A stretch of DNA of 64,000 nucleotides, from positions 558,001 through 622,000 of the forward strand of contig NC_089443.1 of NCBI RefSeq assembly GCF_026210795.1, in the 5' to 3' direction. Of the stretch, positions 37,105 to 49,655 are shown piece by piece. The notes below the pieces were generated by a model. That model ran no database searches and was not told the origin of the DNA. It saw nothing but the letters and a program-made list of their open reading frames with translations. The DNA comes from Rhizophagus irregularis (lineage: Eukaryota > Glomeromycota > Glomeromycetes > Glomerales > Glomeraceae). The translations under genes and the position numbers were made by a program. Positions within the stretch are counted from its first letter, which is position 1, and every line of letters starts with the position of its first letter.

Positions 37105-38017
37105 TAATGACTGCGCTTCAGGCTTGATAACGGTTTCCGTTTCATGTAGAATGTAGATATATGTAATAAAATTAAATACTTTCCAACAAGCACAAACATT
37201 TGATTCTTCATTATAAATAAACCGGTAATACGAAAGTAGTGTAAAGACTAAATTATATTAGTATTATAGTTTAGTGGCGCAGTTTAATATTTATTTTTAA
37301 TATATAGGGAAATTTATATTAAGATAGTTTACTAGCATTTTAGGTAACAAATGGTGAGTATAGGAATATGTGTTATACTATTATAAAAGGTCAAAATTAT
37401 TATCGTGTATCGAACATTTTATTATTAATAGAGGATTATACTCAGTTGTATGTATAACGTTTAAAATGAGTAAAATATTAATATTTTATATTCAACGGTT
37501 TAATTTTAAATTTATTTTTGTTATATTTCTTTCATTATATATTATTATATTTATAAAATAATAGCTTTATATTTGTAGTTCGAGAAATTAATATTTTTCA
37601 TACTGCAAGTTTAATTAGAACTGATTTAATTATTAAATTTATGGTGTTCTAAGCCAATAACTAAACATTAATTTACTGCAGATTTAATTCATAATTATGT
37701 TCTTTCACATAATGGGAAAATAAAAAAATTTTTTTACATTAAATTTTAATAATTTATCATATGAGGTAATGACAATTTTCGTTTGTGAATCGAAAATTTG
37801 GATCGATAAATTTATAATTGTTAATGAAATATTAAAAATTTATGTTGCTATTTATAAATTTTGCCTTTAGTTATGCAGATTGTCTTTTCGGAAAATTCCA
37901 GTAATTCGTGCAACGTGTTTTATACTTAAAGGATAAAAAAAAATTGATTAAACTTAGCATAAAAAATCTTTTTTGCTTTATTATTATTGATATGGTATAA
38001 AATCAAAACGTCAGAAG
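37105..38017. other. Intergenic, no gene seen
   Basis: AT-rich. The frames present show no motif. Confidence 0.4.
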
Positions 38018-38250
38018 TAGACTAATGGTTTTGACTATGATTTGGATGAAGATGAAAGAAAATTAAAATATAAGGATTATAATGTTATTGTATGTGAAAA
38101 TGTATAGTTGGCATTGTAGAAAATGTTACGTTAACAAAACTGAAGAAAACATCGTATGTTACATAGAATATGTAAAAAGACTTCTGATTGTAATATCAAA
38201 TTGTTTGACAGCAACAGCACAGAAAATCATTTGAACTTCTTAAATGTCAA
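38018..38250 (+). pseudogene. Relic of a zinc-ribbon exon
   Basis: This aligns with 35525-35770 of the dual kinase gene: the bases for DYDLDIDERKLKYKDYN, the first CxxC region, then the YRMLHGICKGC region. Deletions around 38100 and stops break the frame. No kinase part follows. Confidence 0.7.
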
Positions 38251-38785
38251 ATAAATTAACTCTTAATGTTAAACTTCTGTCCAGTCCGTATATTATTATT
38301 ATTTCATACATATAAAAAAATTTATTATTTACCATGATGTGATGATGGCAAATTTTTTTTATTATTAAAAATAACCATAGAAAAAATAATTGCTTTGTAA
38401 AAATTACATCATTTAAGGAATAGTTTTTTTTACCACAATAAATAAATTAAATATTATTGAAAAAAAACTAATACTGTGCAATAAGCAATAGCCAATCAGG
38501 TTTTATAATGTAATAATTATTTTATTAATAAAAATTTTATTAACAATTGAATTTAATGAATACTGTACGACTGTACGTATAACAAATTAAAATTTTGTGC
38601 TGCACTGGCACTATATAATAAAGAGTCAATAAGGTGCGCATGTGTTAATATTTCGGTCATTTATCCTTATTAGACAGATAATGAACCTGTGCGACATAAT
38701 TCACAACTCTCACGTGATCTTGCGTATATAATTGACTACGAATAACGCTACAGTCGCTACACCGAATTTTCATATTCAATACAAA
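38251..38785. other. Spacer and likely promoter of the large gene
   Basis: No coding or repeat structure was recognised. Transcription of the gene starting at 38786 should begin in the last part, where AT content falls somewhat (about 38690-38770). Confidence 0.35.
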
Positions 38786-41700
38786 ATGGAATTAACTCAA
38801 AAGCCTAAAAAGTGGAAATATAATGGCGAATATCAGGTAAAATAATTTTTATACTGATAGATGATGTAAATTTAATATTTATTACATATTATTATTTATT
38901 TAATAAAAAGGTGCATGTTACTAATTCTTTAACTGAATCGGACGATGTTGATGAAAAAATAGTTTACATGGAAGATTTAAAAAAAAGAGAAGAAGTATAT
39001 GGGATATGTGTTGAATGTAATGAGCCTGGAACAGGGAAGGAATGGTGTCAACCTTGTAATGCTAAAAGATTTAAGAAAAATTTTAAATATTGGACTAGTG
39101 AAAACAAAGATATTGATGAATTAATACAACAATCACAAATGAATGCTGTACATTCTACAAAGTGTCTTGAATGGATATCCTATGAAAATTTTAAAAATAT
39201 TGTTCCTATTAATAAAGAAAATTCCAGTAAAATTTATTCAGCTGACTGGCCCAAAGGAAATATTTATTCATGGAATATTGAGAATAAAGAATGGAAGCGT
39301 TATTCAAATAAAAAAGTTGCACTAAAAAGTTTAGCTAATTCTTCTGATATAAGCATAGACTTATTAAACGAGGTAATTAAAAAATAATGAATTAAATTTA
39401 TTAAGAAATTTTATTTATTTTATTCTAAATTTATTTTTGACATTTTATATTAGGTTAAATCTCATATTCAGATTTATACTAAGAATATTATTCAATTTTA
39501 TGGAATAACACAGGATCCGAATACTAAAAATTATATGATTGTTTTACAATACTGTAAAGATGGAAATTTGAGAAATTATATAAATCAATCTGATAAGTAT
39601 ATAAATTATGAATTAAAAATTGATCATTTATTTCAAATTTCAAGAGGCCTTTTATATATTCACAACTCTGGAAAAATTCACACAGACCTTCATTCAGGCA
39701 ATATATTATTTGATGATGTCCCATTTATAAGTGGTTTGGGGTTGGGTCGATCAGAAACTAATGTTGAAAAACAAGGTGATTTACCTTGTATGGCCCCGGA
39801 AGTTTTGCATGGGTACGGATATACAAATGCAACAGATATTTATTCATTTGGAATAATAATGAATGAATATATATCAAAAGAATTTCCTTATGATATTCCT
39901 AATAATTATATTTTAGCAGTTAAAATATGTAATGAAGGGCTTAGACCAAAAATTTCTGAAAATATGCCAAAATTATTTACAGATTTGATTACTAAATGCT
40001 GGGATGCTAATGTGAAAAATAGACCAACTGCTAAAGAATTATATCAAATCTTAAATAAATGGAATAAGGAAAAATATTATAAAGATAGTGAAATTTATTT
40101 TCAAATAAATAAATGTGAGAAAAATGAAAGTATTCGAACTTATCCCGTAAAAAATTTATCATCTGAACAGCAAATAATTCGACAATTCAAATTGAACCAT
40201 GGATTATTCTTGGATGGACGTAGTATAAAACCTAGTGAACACGCTATATTTATTGAAGATGGCAAATTGAATATGAGTTTATATGATAGTCAACCTTTAG
40301 TTTATGTTTCCGTAAATGTCAATGACTCTCGTGTAAATTTATTGAGTTTCAATTCTGATAACAATATTGATTATGACAAAACTTTACGTCTATCAGATAT
40401 ATGTATTAATTTTCCAGTTGCTGAAATTTCTTATACAGCTAATTTAACAGAATCCTTTCTAAACTTTATAAATAATGGAGTAACATCATATGAAAGATAT
40501 GGCCATCTATTTGCAAGAAAAGTTTTGGTTGGCGGTAAATTATTCATTAATGGCCTTAAATCAGCCACTTCAGCACAAGCTGATGCATTTAAGTCTAACT
40601 TATCTTGGATATATAATTTAGCTAGGTATAATAAAGAAACCTCATTTATGAATCTACCTACTTCGGATTTTTTTCCTAGGGTAAGAACATTAGATGGAGA
40701 AGACTTAAATACTTATGAGAAATTAACAAATTGGATGACCAACTTGTACCAAAATAATATGATTGATATCATTTCGTATAATAATCTTATTCCCGTTTCT
40801 GAATTAAGGTTCAGTGAATCATCATCAATAGATGAGAAACAACCTGGAGTTGTTAATTTCAAAGAGAGATTAAGTTTTGAAGATTGGGCAGTATACGCTA
40901 ATTTAATAAGATGGATTAATGAAAATAATCTTTTCCAGGGTCTAATAATTGATAAGCATTTTGAATTAGCGTTTAGCAAAAAAATAGCTGTTAATTTCAC
41001 TAAAATTCCTGATGTAGATTCAAGTAATAATTCTTATTTGAAAATGGTAAGGTCAACAACAAAGGTAGAGGAATTTTTGACATCTAATAATATTTTTTCT
41101 ATTAAAGATATAGGATCTTTTCCATTTATTAATGAAATTATTAGATCTGAAAATATAAGTTATAAAGATTGTACCCATTTATTAGTAAAGCTCGAAAGAT
41201 ATAGAATTACGTCTGATATTGTACCTTCAGAAGAATTCAAACAAGACATAGTAAAAGCGCTTGAAAGTATGAAGCCATTTATGTGCTTACAAAATGTATT
41301 TGATGAATATGGCTATTTTTTTTCATTAAATATCGTCTTGGGAAAATCCCTTAAAAATATTTCACGAACCCCCTTATCATATAATTCTGAAGAGATATAT
41401 TTAGAAACAGAGTCTTTAAAATCACACTTGGATAAATTGAATGTTTCATATCTTTTAACGAAAAAAGGAGACGTTATTAAAAAAAAAGATCTGTCTAATT
41501 GGATTCAAAATACAAATAATGATCTAGAAGTTATTGAATTTGATAATATAATTCCTTTATATCATATTCTTGAAATAGAGCAACAAAAGAAAATAGATGT
41601 CATCTTAAATAAGAACGATAAGCTTAGAATTGTAATGACGGGAATTGAGGAATTGAAAGATTTAGATATTAAAAATACTGAACATTATAAACGAATAAAC

Positions 41701-44700
41701 ATAGAAGCATCTTTGGAAGATAAGGATTATGAAGTTTTTGGATCTGTTATTTCTAAAGATAATTTAAGATTAGAGAATTTTTTAGTTACATTTGGATTAT
41801 ATGACATTAATAGATTTAATGCAATGATAAAAACTTCCAAGAATACAAATACTAATATTACGGAATGTTATATTTTGTGGATGGTTATTGGAAATCCTTC
41901 AAAATTATCAGTTTTTAGCCCAAGTAATCGAGAGTTTCAAGTTGATTGTATTAAAAAGTCTATAACATTACAATCAAATAATTCTTACTACCCAATTAAA
42001 ACTTCTTATAGATTATCTGAAGGATGTGCGATCTCCTTCAATGCATATTATCCAACAACAAATTATGAGCCTATGCCTATAAATATTAAAATTAAATTGG
42101 TTAGCTGGTCGGAAGATTGTATTTATTTTCAAATATTTGAACCGAATCTAGATAGTTCGGATGTAATTTCTGATGATTATGACCAACTTACAGATATTGA
42201 AATAACAATATGTGTTTTATATCCAAATTATGAAAATTTAAAGATCGATAATAGGAACATAGAAAATTCCCATGATTTAATTGGTTGTATTCTAACTGAA
42301 AGTACAAAAGGTATGTTGAAAATTTAATTATATTTTTTCATTTTCAAAAATTATTATACTGTATATCTTATATATCATAATATATCATATTCAAATAGTT
42401 ATTCCGTTTCCAAAATTTTTTCCTTTAATTTCTGAGATCAGTAATGTTCTTAATGAAATTATTGAAATAACACAAACCACTGAATATTATAAACGAATTT
42501 GTGATATGTTAAAACAACGAGTTGATGCTGTAGATTTGGCTGTGCGTGATTTTAAAGTTAAAAAATATAATCAAGGATTTTTCAATCATAATAACTATAT
42601 TTATTTGCAAAAATTAGTTAATGTTATAACACAAATTAAAAATTTTATGACAGAAATTTCTCAAATGAAAACTTTGATAAAGTATATACAAGTGGAAAGT
42701 ATTGAGAAAACTTTCAAAGATTTATGTTATGAATTTGATGATTGTATTTATTCATTGGCTTTTGCTATCACCATTAAAAATTCTGATGTATTTGAACAAT
42801 TAAAAGCTGATCAAGAAGATTTAACTCAGGTAGGTATAAAATTTATTCCTATGTATAATACACTGTAAAAATGTATTTAATATGTTTATTATTCACAATT
42901 ATAGTATCTGAGAAATATGGACATTGACACAAAAAAATCTAATGATGATGTAACAGAAGTTGAAACTATCATGAAATTAAATTTTGTTAATTATGAAAAA
43001 ACTTTTCGTAAAAATTGGCATGTGACTAAACGGGTTAGCGTTAAAAATAAAAGTGAAGAATTCGCTTTTAAAATTATCTCTGAAGAGGAAAAAAGTATGA
43101 TACAAAATCAAATCACAATTCTTAAAAAACTTCATGACTGGCAAAATATTATAAAAGTTTATGGACTTACTTGTAAGGGAAATAAATGGTATTTAGTGTC
43201 TGAATGGGCCAAATATGGAAACTTGCGTGAATATTATACAAACTATAAAGATCGATTCGACCTTAGGTTAAAATTACGTATGTCCCTTGATATCGCCCGC
43301 GGATTAAATTTTTTAAGAACCGTTGAAGTAATAAGCATTATAAAAGTTTTCATTTATTGCTTTACTTATTTATTTACATTTTTAATTTATTTTTTGTTTT
43401 TCTTTTTAGATTGCGCACCATGACATTAGAGCAGAGAATATATTAATTACATTACACGAGGCAGCAAAACTAGCAAATTTTAAATTAAGTCGTTATATAA
43501 CTGCAAAATCATTAGAACAAAGCCAAAATTTAGAACGAGTTCGTTATTGCGCTCCCGAACTATTAGAGAGAACTTACAACTTCAAATATGATCATAAATG
43601 TGAAGTTTATAGTTTTGGAATTTTGCTTTGGGAAATTGCAGAAGAAAAAATTCCTTATGAACAGTATAAGGATATTGTAAAAATAACTGATTTGGTATGC
43701 AACAATAAATATCGGGAATCCTTTTCAAGAGACAGCCGAATGCCTTTATCATTCACAAGCTTAGCGCTTGAAGGTATGTAAAAATATGTGTATGATTTAC
43801 TATTAAATATTAATCATCTTTTTCATTTTTAGCTGTTGATCATGATCCAGATTTTAGACCAGAAATCTCTAAAATGTTTGAAGTTCTCAATGATTGTTTT
43901 GAAGAATCTGAATCCCGAGTATCTAATGTAAGTAAAAATAAGTGCATCTATATTTAATACGAATCAATTGTAATAGAGTATCTTCCTTTATGATATATTA
44001 TTATATTGTACTTAGTATTATCTAAGAGTTGCTAAAGAAGTTGAAGAAGTTGGAACTAATATGAGAGACTTAACTAATGATATTTTTTCAATGACCTTAA
44101 AAGCCAATTCGACGAATAGTATGGTGAAAAAACTTTTAGATGAACAAACTAAAAATGCAAAAAATGATAGTGAGAAAAATGATGATGATAAATTAAATGA
44201 AATGATTCAATCGAGGATTGATAAAATTTTCGCAGTACGTCAATTAAGAATATCCGATTACGAAAAAACTAATGAGAAGCCACATAAAGACGGGCGCGTG
44301 ACTAAATGGGTTAATATTAAAAATAAAAGTGAAGAATTCGCTTTTAAAATTGTTTCTGAGGAGGAAAGATCTAACGTACAGAATCAAGTTACAATTCTTA
44401 AAGAACTTCATGATTGGCAAAATATTATGAGAATTTATGGATTTACTTGTGAAGAAAATAAATGGTATTTGGTATCTGAATGGGCTGAATATGGTAATTT
44501 GCGTGAATATTACACAAATTATAAAGATCGATTCGACATTAGATTAAAATTACGTATGTCTCTTGATATTGCTCGTGGATTAAATTTTTTAAGAGCCGTT
44601 GAGGTAAACATTATGAAAGTATTCATTTATTGCTTTAATTATCTATTTACTTTTTTAATTTAATTTATTTTTTTTTCTTTTTAGATTGTACATCATGATA

Positions 44701-45215
44701 TTAGAGCTGAGAATATATTAATTACATTACACGAAACAGCAAAGCTAGCAAATTTTAAATTTAGTCGTTCATTATTCGCAGCTACATTAAAACAAAGTCA
44801 AAATTTAGAACGAGTTCGTTATTGCGCCCCTGAATTATTAGAGAGCGCTCATAACTTCAAATATGATCATAAATGTGAAGTTTATAGCTTTGGAATTTTA
44901 CTTTGGGAAATTGCAGAAGAAAGAACTCCTTATGAACAATATAAGGATATTGTTAAAATAGTTGATTTGGTACGTAATCAAAAATATCGGGAATCATTTT
45001 CAGAGGATAGTCGAATGCCTCCATCATTCATAAAATTAGCAATTGATGGTACGTAAGAATAATATGTAAATATGCGTTATTAAATTTCTATTAATAATTC
45101 ATCCATTTTAGCTGTTAATCACGACCCAGAACTTAGGCCGAAAATTACTGATACATTTGAAATACTTAGTTGTTGCTTCAAAGATTATGTAGGACTTCCT
45201 TCAAAATTTACCTAA
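38786..45215 (+). CDS. Zinc ribbon / triple pseudokinase / tandem MACPF-like / four-helix-bundle protein
   Basis: Ten exons join in phase to 1912 aa: 38786-38836, 38911-39372, 39454-42310, 42399-42829, 42905-43327, 43410-43773, 43833-43927, 44016-44603, 44685-45048, 45112-45215. A zinc ribbon (Cys50/53/63/66) opens the protein. Pseudokinase 1 (about 106-378) has no glycine loop, HTD for HRD (247-249) and GLG for DFG (Asp lost at 265). MACPF-like module 1 (about 408-628) has YGHLFARKVLVGGKLF at 520-535. Module 2 (to about 888) has YGYFFSLNIVLGKSL at 790-804. A beta-rich part follows. Residues 1124-1267 are a helical bundle resembling the MLKL N-terminal domain. Pseudokinases 2 and 3 (about 1290-1560 and 1600-1912) keep the Lys and HHD but read NFK where DFG is expected (Asn1431, Asn1780). 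No signal peptide is visible. Inferred role: membrane-acting signalling or cell-death protein. An alternative is two or three adjacent genes, but all intron phases favour one. Confidence 0.78.
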
Positions 45216-45592
45216 TGATCCATTTAGATACAAATATGAAAAATGTTTTTTTAGAAAATTTTCAAAATGTTTTCAAAAACTTAAAAATTGAAACTAGCCG
45301 TCTAATGTTAGCGATTTTCGCTAAATATAATAGAAATACTAATTAAAAAAAAATGGAGTATTTTTTTTAATCCACCAGAGACCCAAAGAACCAGCGCCTA
45401 ACTATTATAGAATAAAAGAACGAAATATAAATAAAAGATGTTTCACTTTTTAAAAGTAGGAAAAAACAAAAAAGAAAAAGAAAGGGGAAAAGACGAAAGG
45501 AAAAATAGAATAAAGGTTGAGAAAAAAGTTTAAAAAAGTAAAAAAAAGACTAAACTAACTGTAGCTGTATTATTTAGTAAAATAGCAGTGTA
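45216..45592. other. 3' flank, purine-rich
   Basis: The bases after the stop include a long purine-rich stretch at about 45400-45560 (AAAAAGAAAAAGAAAGGGG and similar). No gene is seen. Confidence 0.4.
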
Positions 45593-45600
45593 TCACAGAT

Positions 45601-45814
45601 TAGTGTTTCGATCCGGATAAAACCTCAAATATTTTAACGTGGGATTATGATTAAAAAAGGTTACAAATTTCGGCTTTGAGTGGACTATAATTTCGGCCAG
45701 AATTAAAATAATATTATTCCATAAATTTTTATTAATTTTGGTGGTCCCAGCCTAAATTAACCGAGCCGGTATCCGGATAAAAACCGGATAAAACCGCTAC
45801 GGATCGAAACTCTA
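45601..45814. mobile_element. hAT-type MITE, 214 bp
   Basis: It begins TAGTGTTTCGATCCGGATAA and ends ACGGATCGAAACTCTA. The flanks are TCACAGAT on both sides (45593-45600 and 45815-45822), an 8-bp duplication. The ends match the family of the element at 20301-20603. Confidence 0.9.
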
Positions 45815-45822
45815 TCACAGAT

Positions 45823-46501
45823 ACCCAATTTTATATATATATGTATATATATATATCGAACTTAGAAGTTAAAAACATTAGTATTTTATTATGACTTTTA
45901 TAGAAAATTTACAATACGTTTATATTATTAGTTTATCATATTTATAAAAAAATTAAAAAATTGCTGAATCATCTTTAGAAATCTGTCAATTCATTGTTAA
46001 TTTCTCCAAATCAATTTTTTTCTATCTATATTTGCTATTTTTAAAATAAATATTATAATTTTATAAAGATTTTGAAACATCAAAATGCGAATTCACCAAA
46101 TCACTGGGTTTCTGCAAGTAAGCAGTAAGCGCCATTAATTTATATAAATGAGCCGGTACATTACACAATTCAAATTTTTTTATACAAGGAGTAGTCTAAA
46201 CGGCTCCACTTTTTTTTTATTATATAGATTATGATTATCATACGGTAACAAAAAGCTTGTTAAGGAACTGGCTAAAACATAATTACATGCATTTCGAGAA
46301 AACCTATATTATACCAACGAATTCATATTAAAGATTTGCATATTGTAAAATGTCAATACTTTTAAAATACATTACGTGCTTTTTGTTTGTTCCACACTTG
46401 TCTTCTGAAAATGGCATAGTCGGTTATCTTTATACATATAAAACCGGCGTTTGTTTCTACAAATAATTACTATCCACCCTAAATAATTTATATATCAAAA
46501 T
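45823..46501. other. Intergenic
   Basis: It contains an (AT)n-like block at 45830-45857. A stretch at about 46165-46200 (TTACACAATTCAAAT...TATACAAGG) resembles 5030-5060, probably another repeat family. No gene is seen. Confidence 0.4.
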
Positions 46502-47877
46502 ATGAATTCTCTTCTCGGTATATGTGAAGAATGTAATCAAAATAATACTGGATATAAGTGGTGTAACAAATGTAATGCAAAACATTTTCAACAAAATTTT
46601 GAAAATTGGACTAGTGGAAATGAAGATATTAACAAATTTATTTAAGATACTCAATTATCAGCAGATTATTATAATGAAGTATTGGAGTGGATACCTTACG
46701 ATAAATTTAATAATATTGAGTTTATTGTAAAAGGAGGATTTGGTAGAGTATATAAAGCAACATGGATTGATGGATATATACAAAATTGGGAACGACATAA
46801 TCCAAATATGTTTGTAGCTCTGAAAAGTTCAAATAATTCAAAAATGTTGCACGAGAATTTATCAATGAGGTATAAATTTATTTATTTATGAAATTTAAAA
46901 TATAATATTTATTTACATTTCTTTTTAATGTGTGTAGATTACACTGCACCATAAAATTAATTATCGTATTTCATCTGTTACTTCGCTTTATGGGATAACG
47001 TAACAAAGAATTACATAATAGTTTTGAATTATGCAGAACATGGAAGTCTACGAAATTATTTAGATGTTAATTATGACAAATTAGGTTGGAAAGATAAGTT
47101 TGGCATTATACTACATATTGCAAATGGACTTAAGTTAGTTCATGAAAATGAATTAATTCATCGAGATTTACATATTGGTAATATATTAAAATTTTCTAAT
47201 GATAAAGTTTGTATAACTGATTTTGGATTATGTAGACCTGCGGTTTATAACAAATTAGAAAATAGTAAAAATATATATGGGGTTTTACCTCATATTGCTT
47301 CCGAAGTTATAAGAGGACAAAGTTATACCAAGGCTGCCGACATTTATAGTTTTGGTATAATTATGTATCTGGATTACCTCCATATTATGATGTGAGTCAT
47401 GATAAAAGTTTAGCAATAAGAATTTGTCAAGGATTAAGACCAAGATTTAATATTAAAGTGCCCAAATTAATTGTGGGTTTGATTAAAAGATGTTTAGATA
47501 GTAATCCATCAAATCGACCAACAGCAAAAGAAATTCGTAATATTTTATACCCATTATGGAATGATATTGATAATCAGATAGAATTAAAAAAGCAAACTAA
47601 AGCAGAAGAAATTAATAATAGTATTGTACCACCGACTGGTTTAGCTTTATCATATAAAACACATTCAGAAGCTATTTATACAAGTAGATTACTTAACTTT
47701 AATGATCTTCCTGAACCTAAAGATTCTGACGATTATTACGAACAAAATGATGTTATAATAAGCAATGAATATTCAGGTAATTAATGTTTTTTTTTTTATT
47801 AAAATATTCAAAAATATTCAAAAATATTATTTTATTAAATAGAATCTTTACAAATTGACATTTCTCAATTAAAATAA
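46502..47877 (+). pseudogene. Zinc-ribbon kinase pseudogene
   Basis: This is collinear with the intact minus-strand kinase at 16316-17812. The zinc ribbon (CEECNQ...WCNKCNAKHF), WTSGNEDINKFI, EWIPYDKF, glycine loop, HRDLHIGN, DFG and C-terminal tail are all recognisable. Lesions are a C-to-T stop (TAA at 46643-46645), a one-base deletion in the A run near 46840, a deletion of about 10 bases after GIT near 47000 that brings stops, and a deletion of about 10 bases near 47370 within IIMYEVISG. Introns are kept, so this is not a processed copy. The likely last exon is 47843-47877. Confidence 0.85.
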
Positions 47878-48160
47878 TGAACTTATTATATAGATTTTTT
47901 TTCTTTTATTGATAAATGATTAATTTAGAGCTTATTTTTTTACATTACAGATGAAATAAGGATAATAAGATCATTTAATCACTTTAATATAGTTTTTAAC
48001 CTTACTTGTTTTTAAATTATAGATAGCATAATTTTTTTTATCCTATTATTAAATATTATATTAAGATAAAATATACAATTATAGTTTTATTAAATATGTT
48101 TTCAGATTTAAATAATTTTTCTTAATAAAATTAAATTTAAATACTTTAATTAAAAATATA
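47878..48160. other. Intergenic, AT-rich
   Basis: Nothing was recognised. Confidence 0.3.
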
Positions 48161-48433
48161 GATTGCATAGATGGTAACAACATTGTAGAAACCTTGAATT
48201 TTTGCAAGGTATCGTTATGTTACAACTGGGCATTTTAGTCATTTTACGGACAAGATTTTTCCGCTCATATGACTATTCCATACACATCTTACTGGACATA
48301 TGATATTGAGACACCTAAAGCAGGGACTTGGTTTGATGTTTGGCTTGCAATATATTGGAGTTGTGATAATGGTACTGTTGAAGATATAGATTGTTGTCAT
48401 GAAAATTTACACTATCGAGGTTATGTCAAATAA
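48161..48433 (+). other. Possible orphan exons (unrecognised)
   Basis: Two open pieces can be joined by GT-AG (48207/48239). They give a sequence rich in Trp, Tyr and Cys (DGNNIVETLNFCK, then SFYGQDFSAHMTIPYTSYW and DIETPKAGTWFDVWLAIYW, ending HYRGYVK). The composition is protein-like, unlike the surrounding DNA. No ATG-led gene model or family was found. It may be the tail of a lost gene. Confidence 0.3.
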
Positions 48434-49580
48434 GTTTGCTTAACCAGATTTATTCTTTCTGATGTATTATAAATTTATGATTTATAATGCATCGTGAAAT
48501 TTGAGGCACAGTTAATTTAATATACGCTGATATATTTACTTTTAATATTGTCATATCTTGAATTTTTTATAATATTAATAAAATATTTTTTCACTATTTA
48601 TTAATGATAAAAATACGTGATTACTACCATTTGCATTACAATAAGACAAATCTAAATAAATTAAATTCACAATCATTATTTATTTATTTATTTCATTTTA
48701 TATTTTTCAGTATTTTATAATTCTGTAAATATTAAAATTGCAAACGTTAACCTCTAAGTAAAGTCAAAAACGGCCATCTAAACTGCCCTTATTCCTTAAG
48801 TAAAGTTGTATCTGATCAGAATTTTTTCGCTCTCTGTCAATTCCAGATTGTATCGCTAATGAAGAATCTTATATTAGCATGTTTCTCATTCAAATATTAG
48901 CGTTGGAATAGGATAGTGCGATGTTTGATTATTATTATATTATTACTAGTTGTTTAATAATTGAACTGTTTTCTTTCTACATATTCATTTGCAATGATAC
49001 AAATTAAAAATAACTTAGCTTTGTTAATTGAATAATTATACAATTAAATAAATGATATGCCATTATTCAATTGTTTAATGTATTAAATCGAAATCACTTC
49101 ATTTAATAATTAACCATCAATTTTTTTTTTACACATGAAAGGCCATTCTTAAAAGCAAGCTTTTTTTTTCATGAGATTCCTTTAAAAGCAAGAATTTAAC
49201 AGCAAATGTATGTAATTTTACACGAGAAAAAAGATATAATAGTAGTTATCCAGGTAGATTTTCTATAAAATACAAAAAAACCGATTTTAATAAAAAGAAC
49301 TTTTAATGAGAATTCTTAACTAATAATAAATATTTTACCACTATTGGACTTAATTTTACAAAAGAAGAGTGCGTACTGCGTATGATAATATATAATTTTG
49401 CTAATTTTATGTAATGAGATACAGTTTATACTCAGCAAAAAATACTGAATTCTATAGTTCATGGTTTTGCCAATTCACATTATACTGAACTCAGATTAGA
49501 TTCAATAGGGCTCCGAAAAATACATCACATTTGAGTTTGCTTAAAAAGAACCAAAATTTTCATGAAAATCTTGCCTTTTT
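48434..49580. other. Intergenic, no gene seen
   Basis: AT-rich. The stretch at 48690-49010 shows no motif. Confidence 0.4.
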
Positions 49581-49587
49581 TAGATAG

Positions 49588-49655
49588 TGCCGGCCTAAAT
49601 TTTATTGTCCGTTTTGATACTGGCCAGCATTATCATAATTCCGGCCCTGAAAAGT
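49588..49655. repeat. GGCC palindromic repeat fragment
   Basis: TGCCGGCCTAAATT and TGGCCAGCATTATCATAATT with CCGGCCCTGAAAAG form a partial inverted repeat. The right half matches, inverted, the sequence at 63303-63335 (TTTCAGGGCCGGAATTATAA). It is probably a MITE fragment. Confidence 0.5.

Noticed and set aside
40713-41000. Minus-strand ORF of 95 codons
   Set aside because: It is antisense to the MACPF-like exon of the large gene, with no independent coding evidence.
42509-42868. Treating the four-helix-bundle frame as a separate small gene
   Set aside because: The upstream exon joins it in phase through GT at 42311 and AG at 42398, the downstream exon joins in phase 0, and the domain begins before the first ATG.
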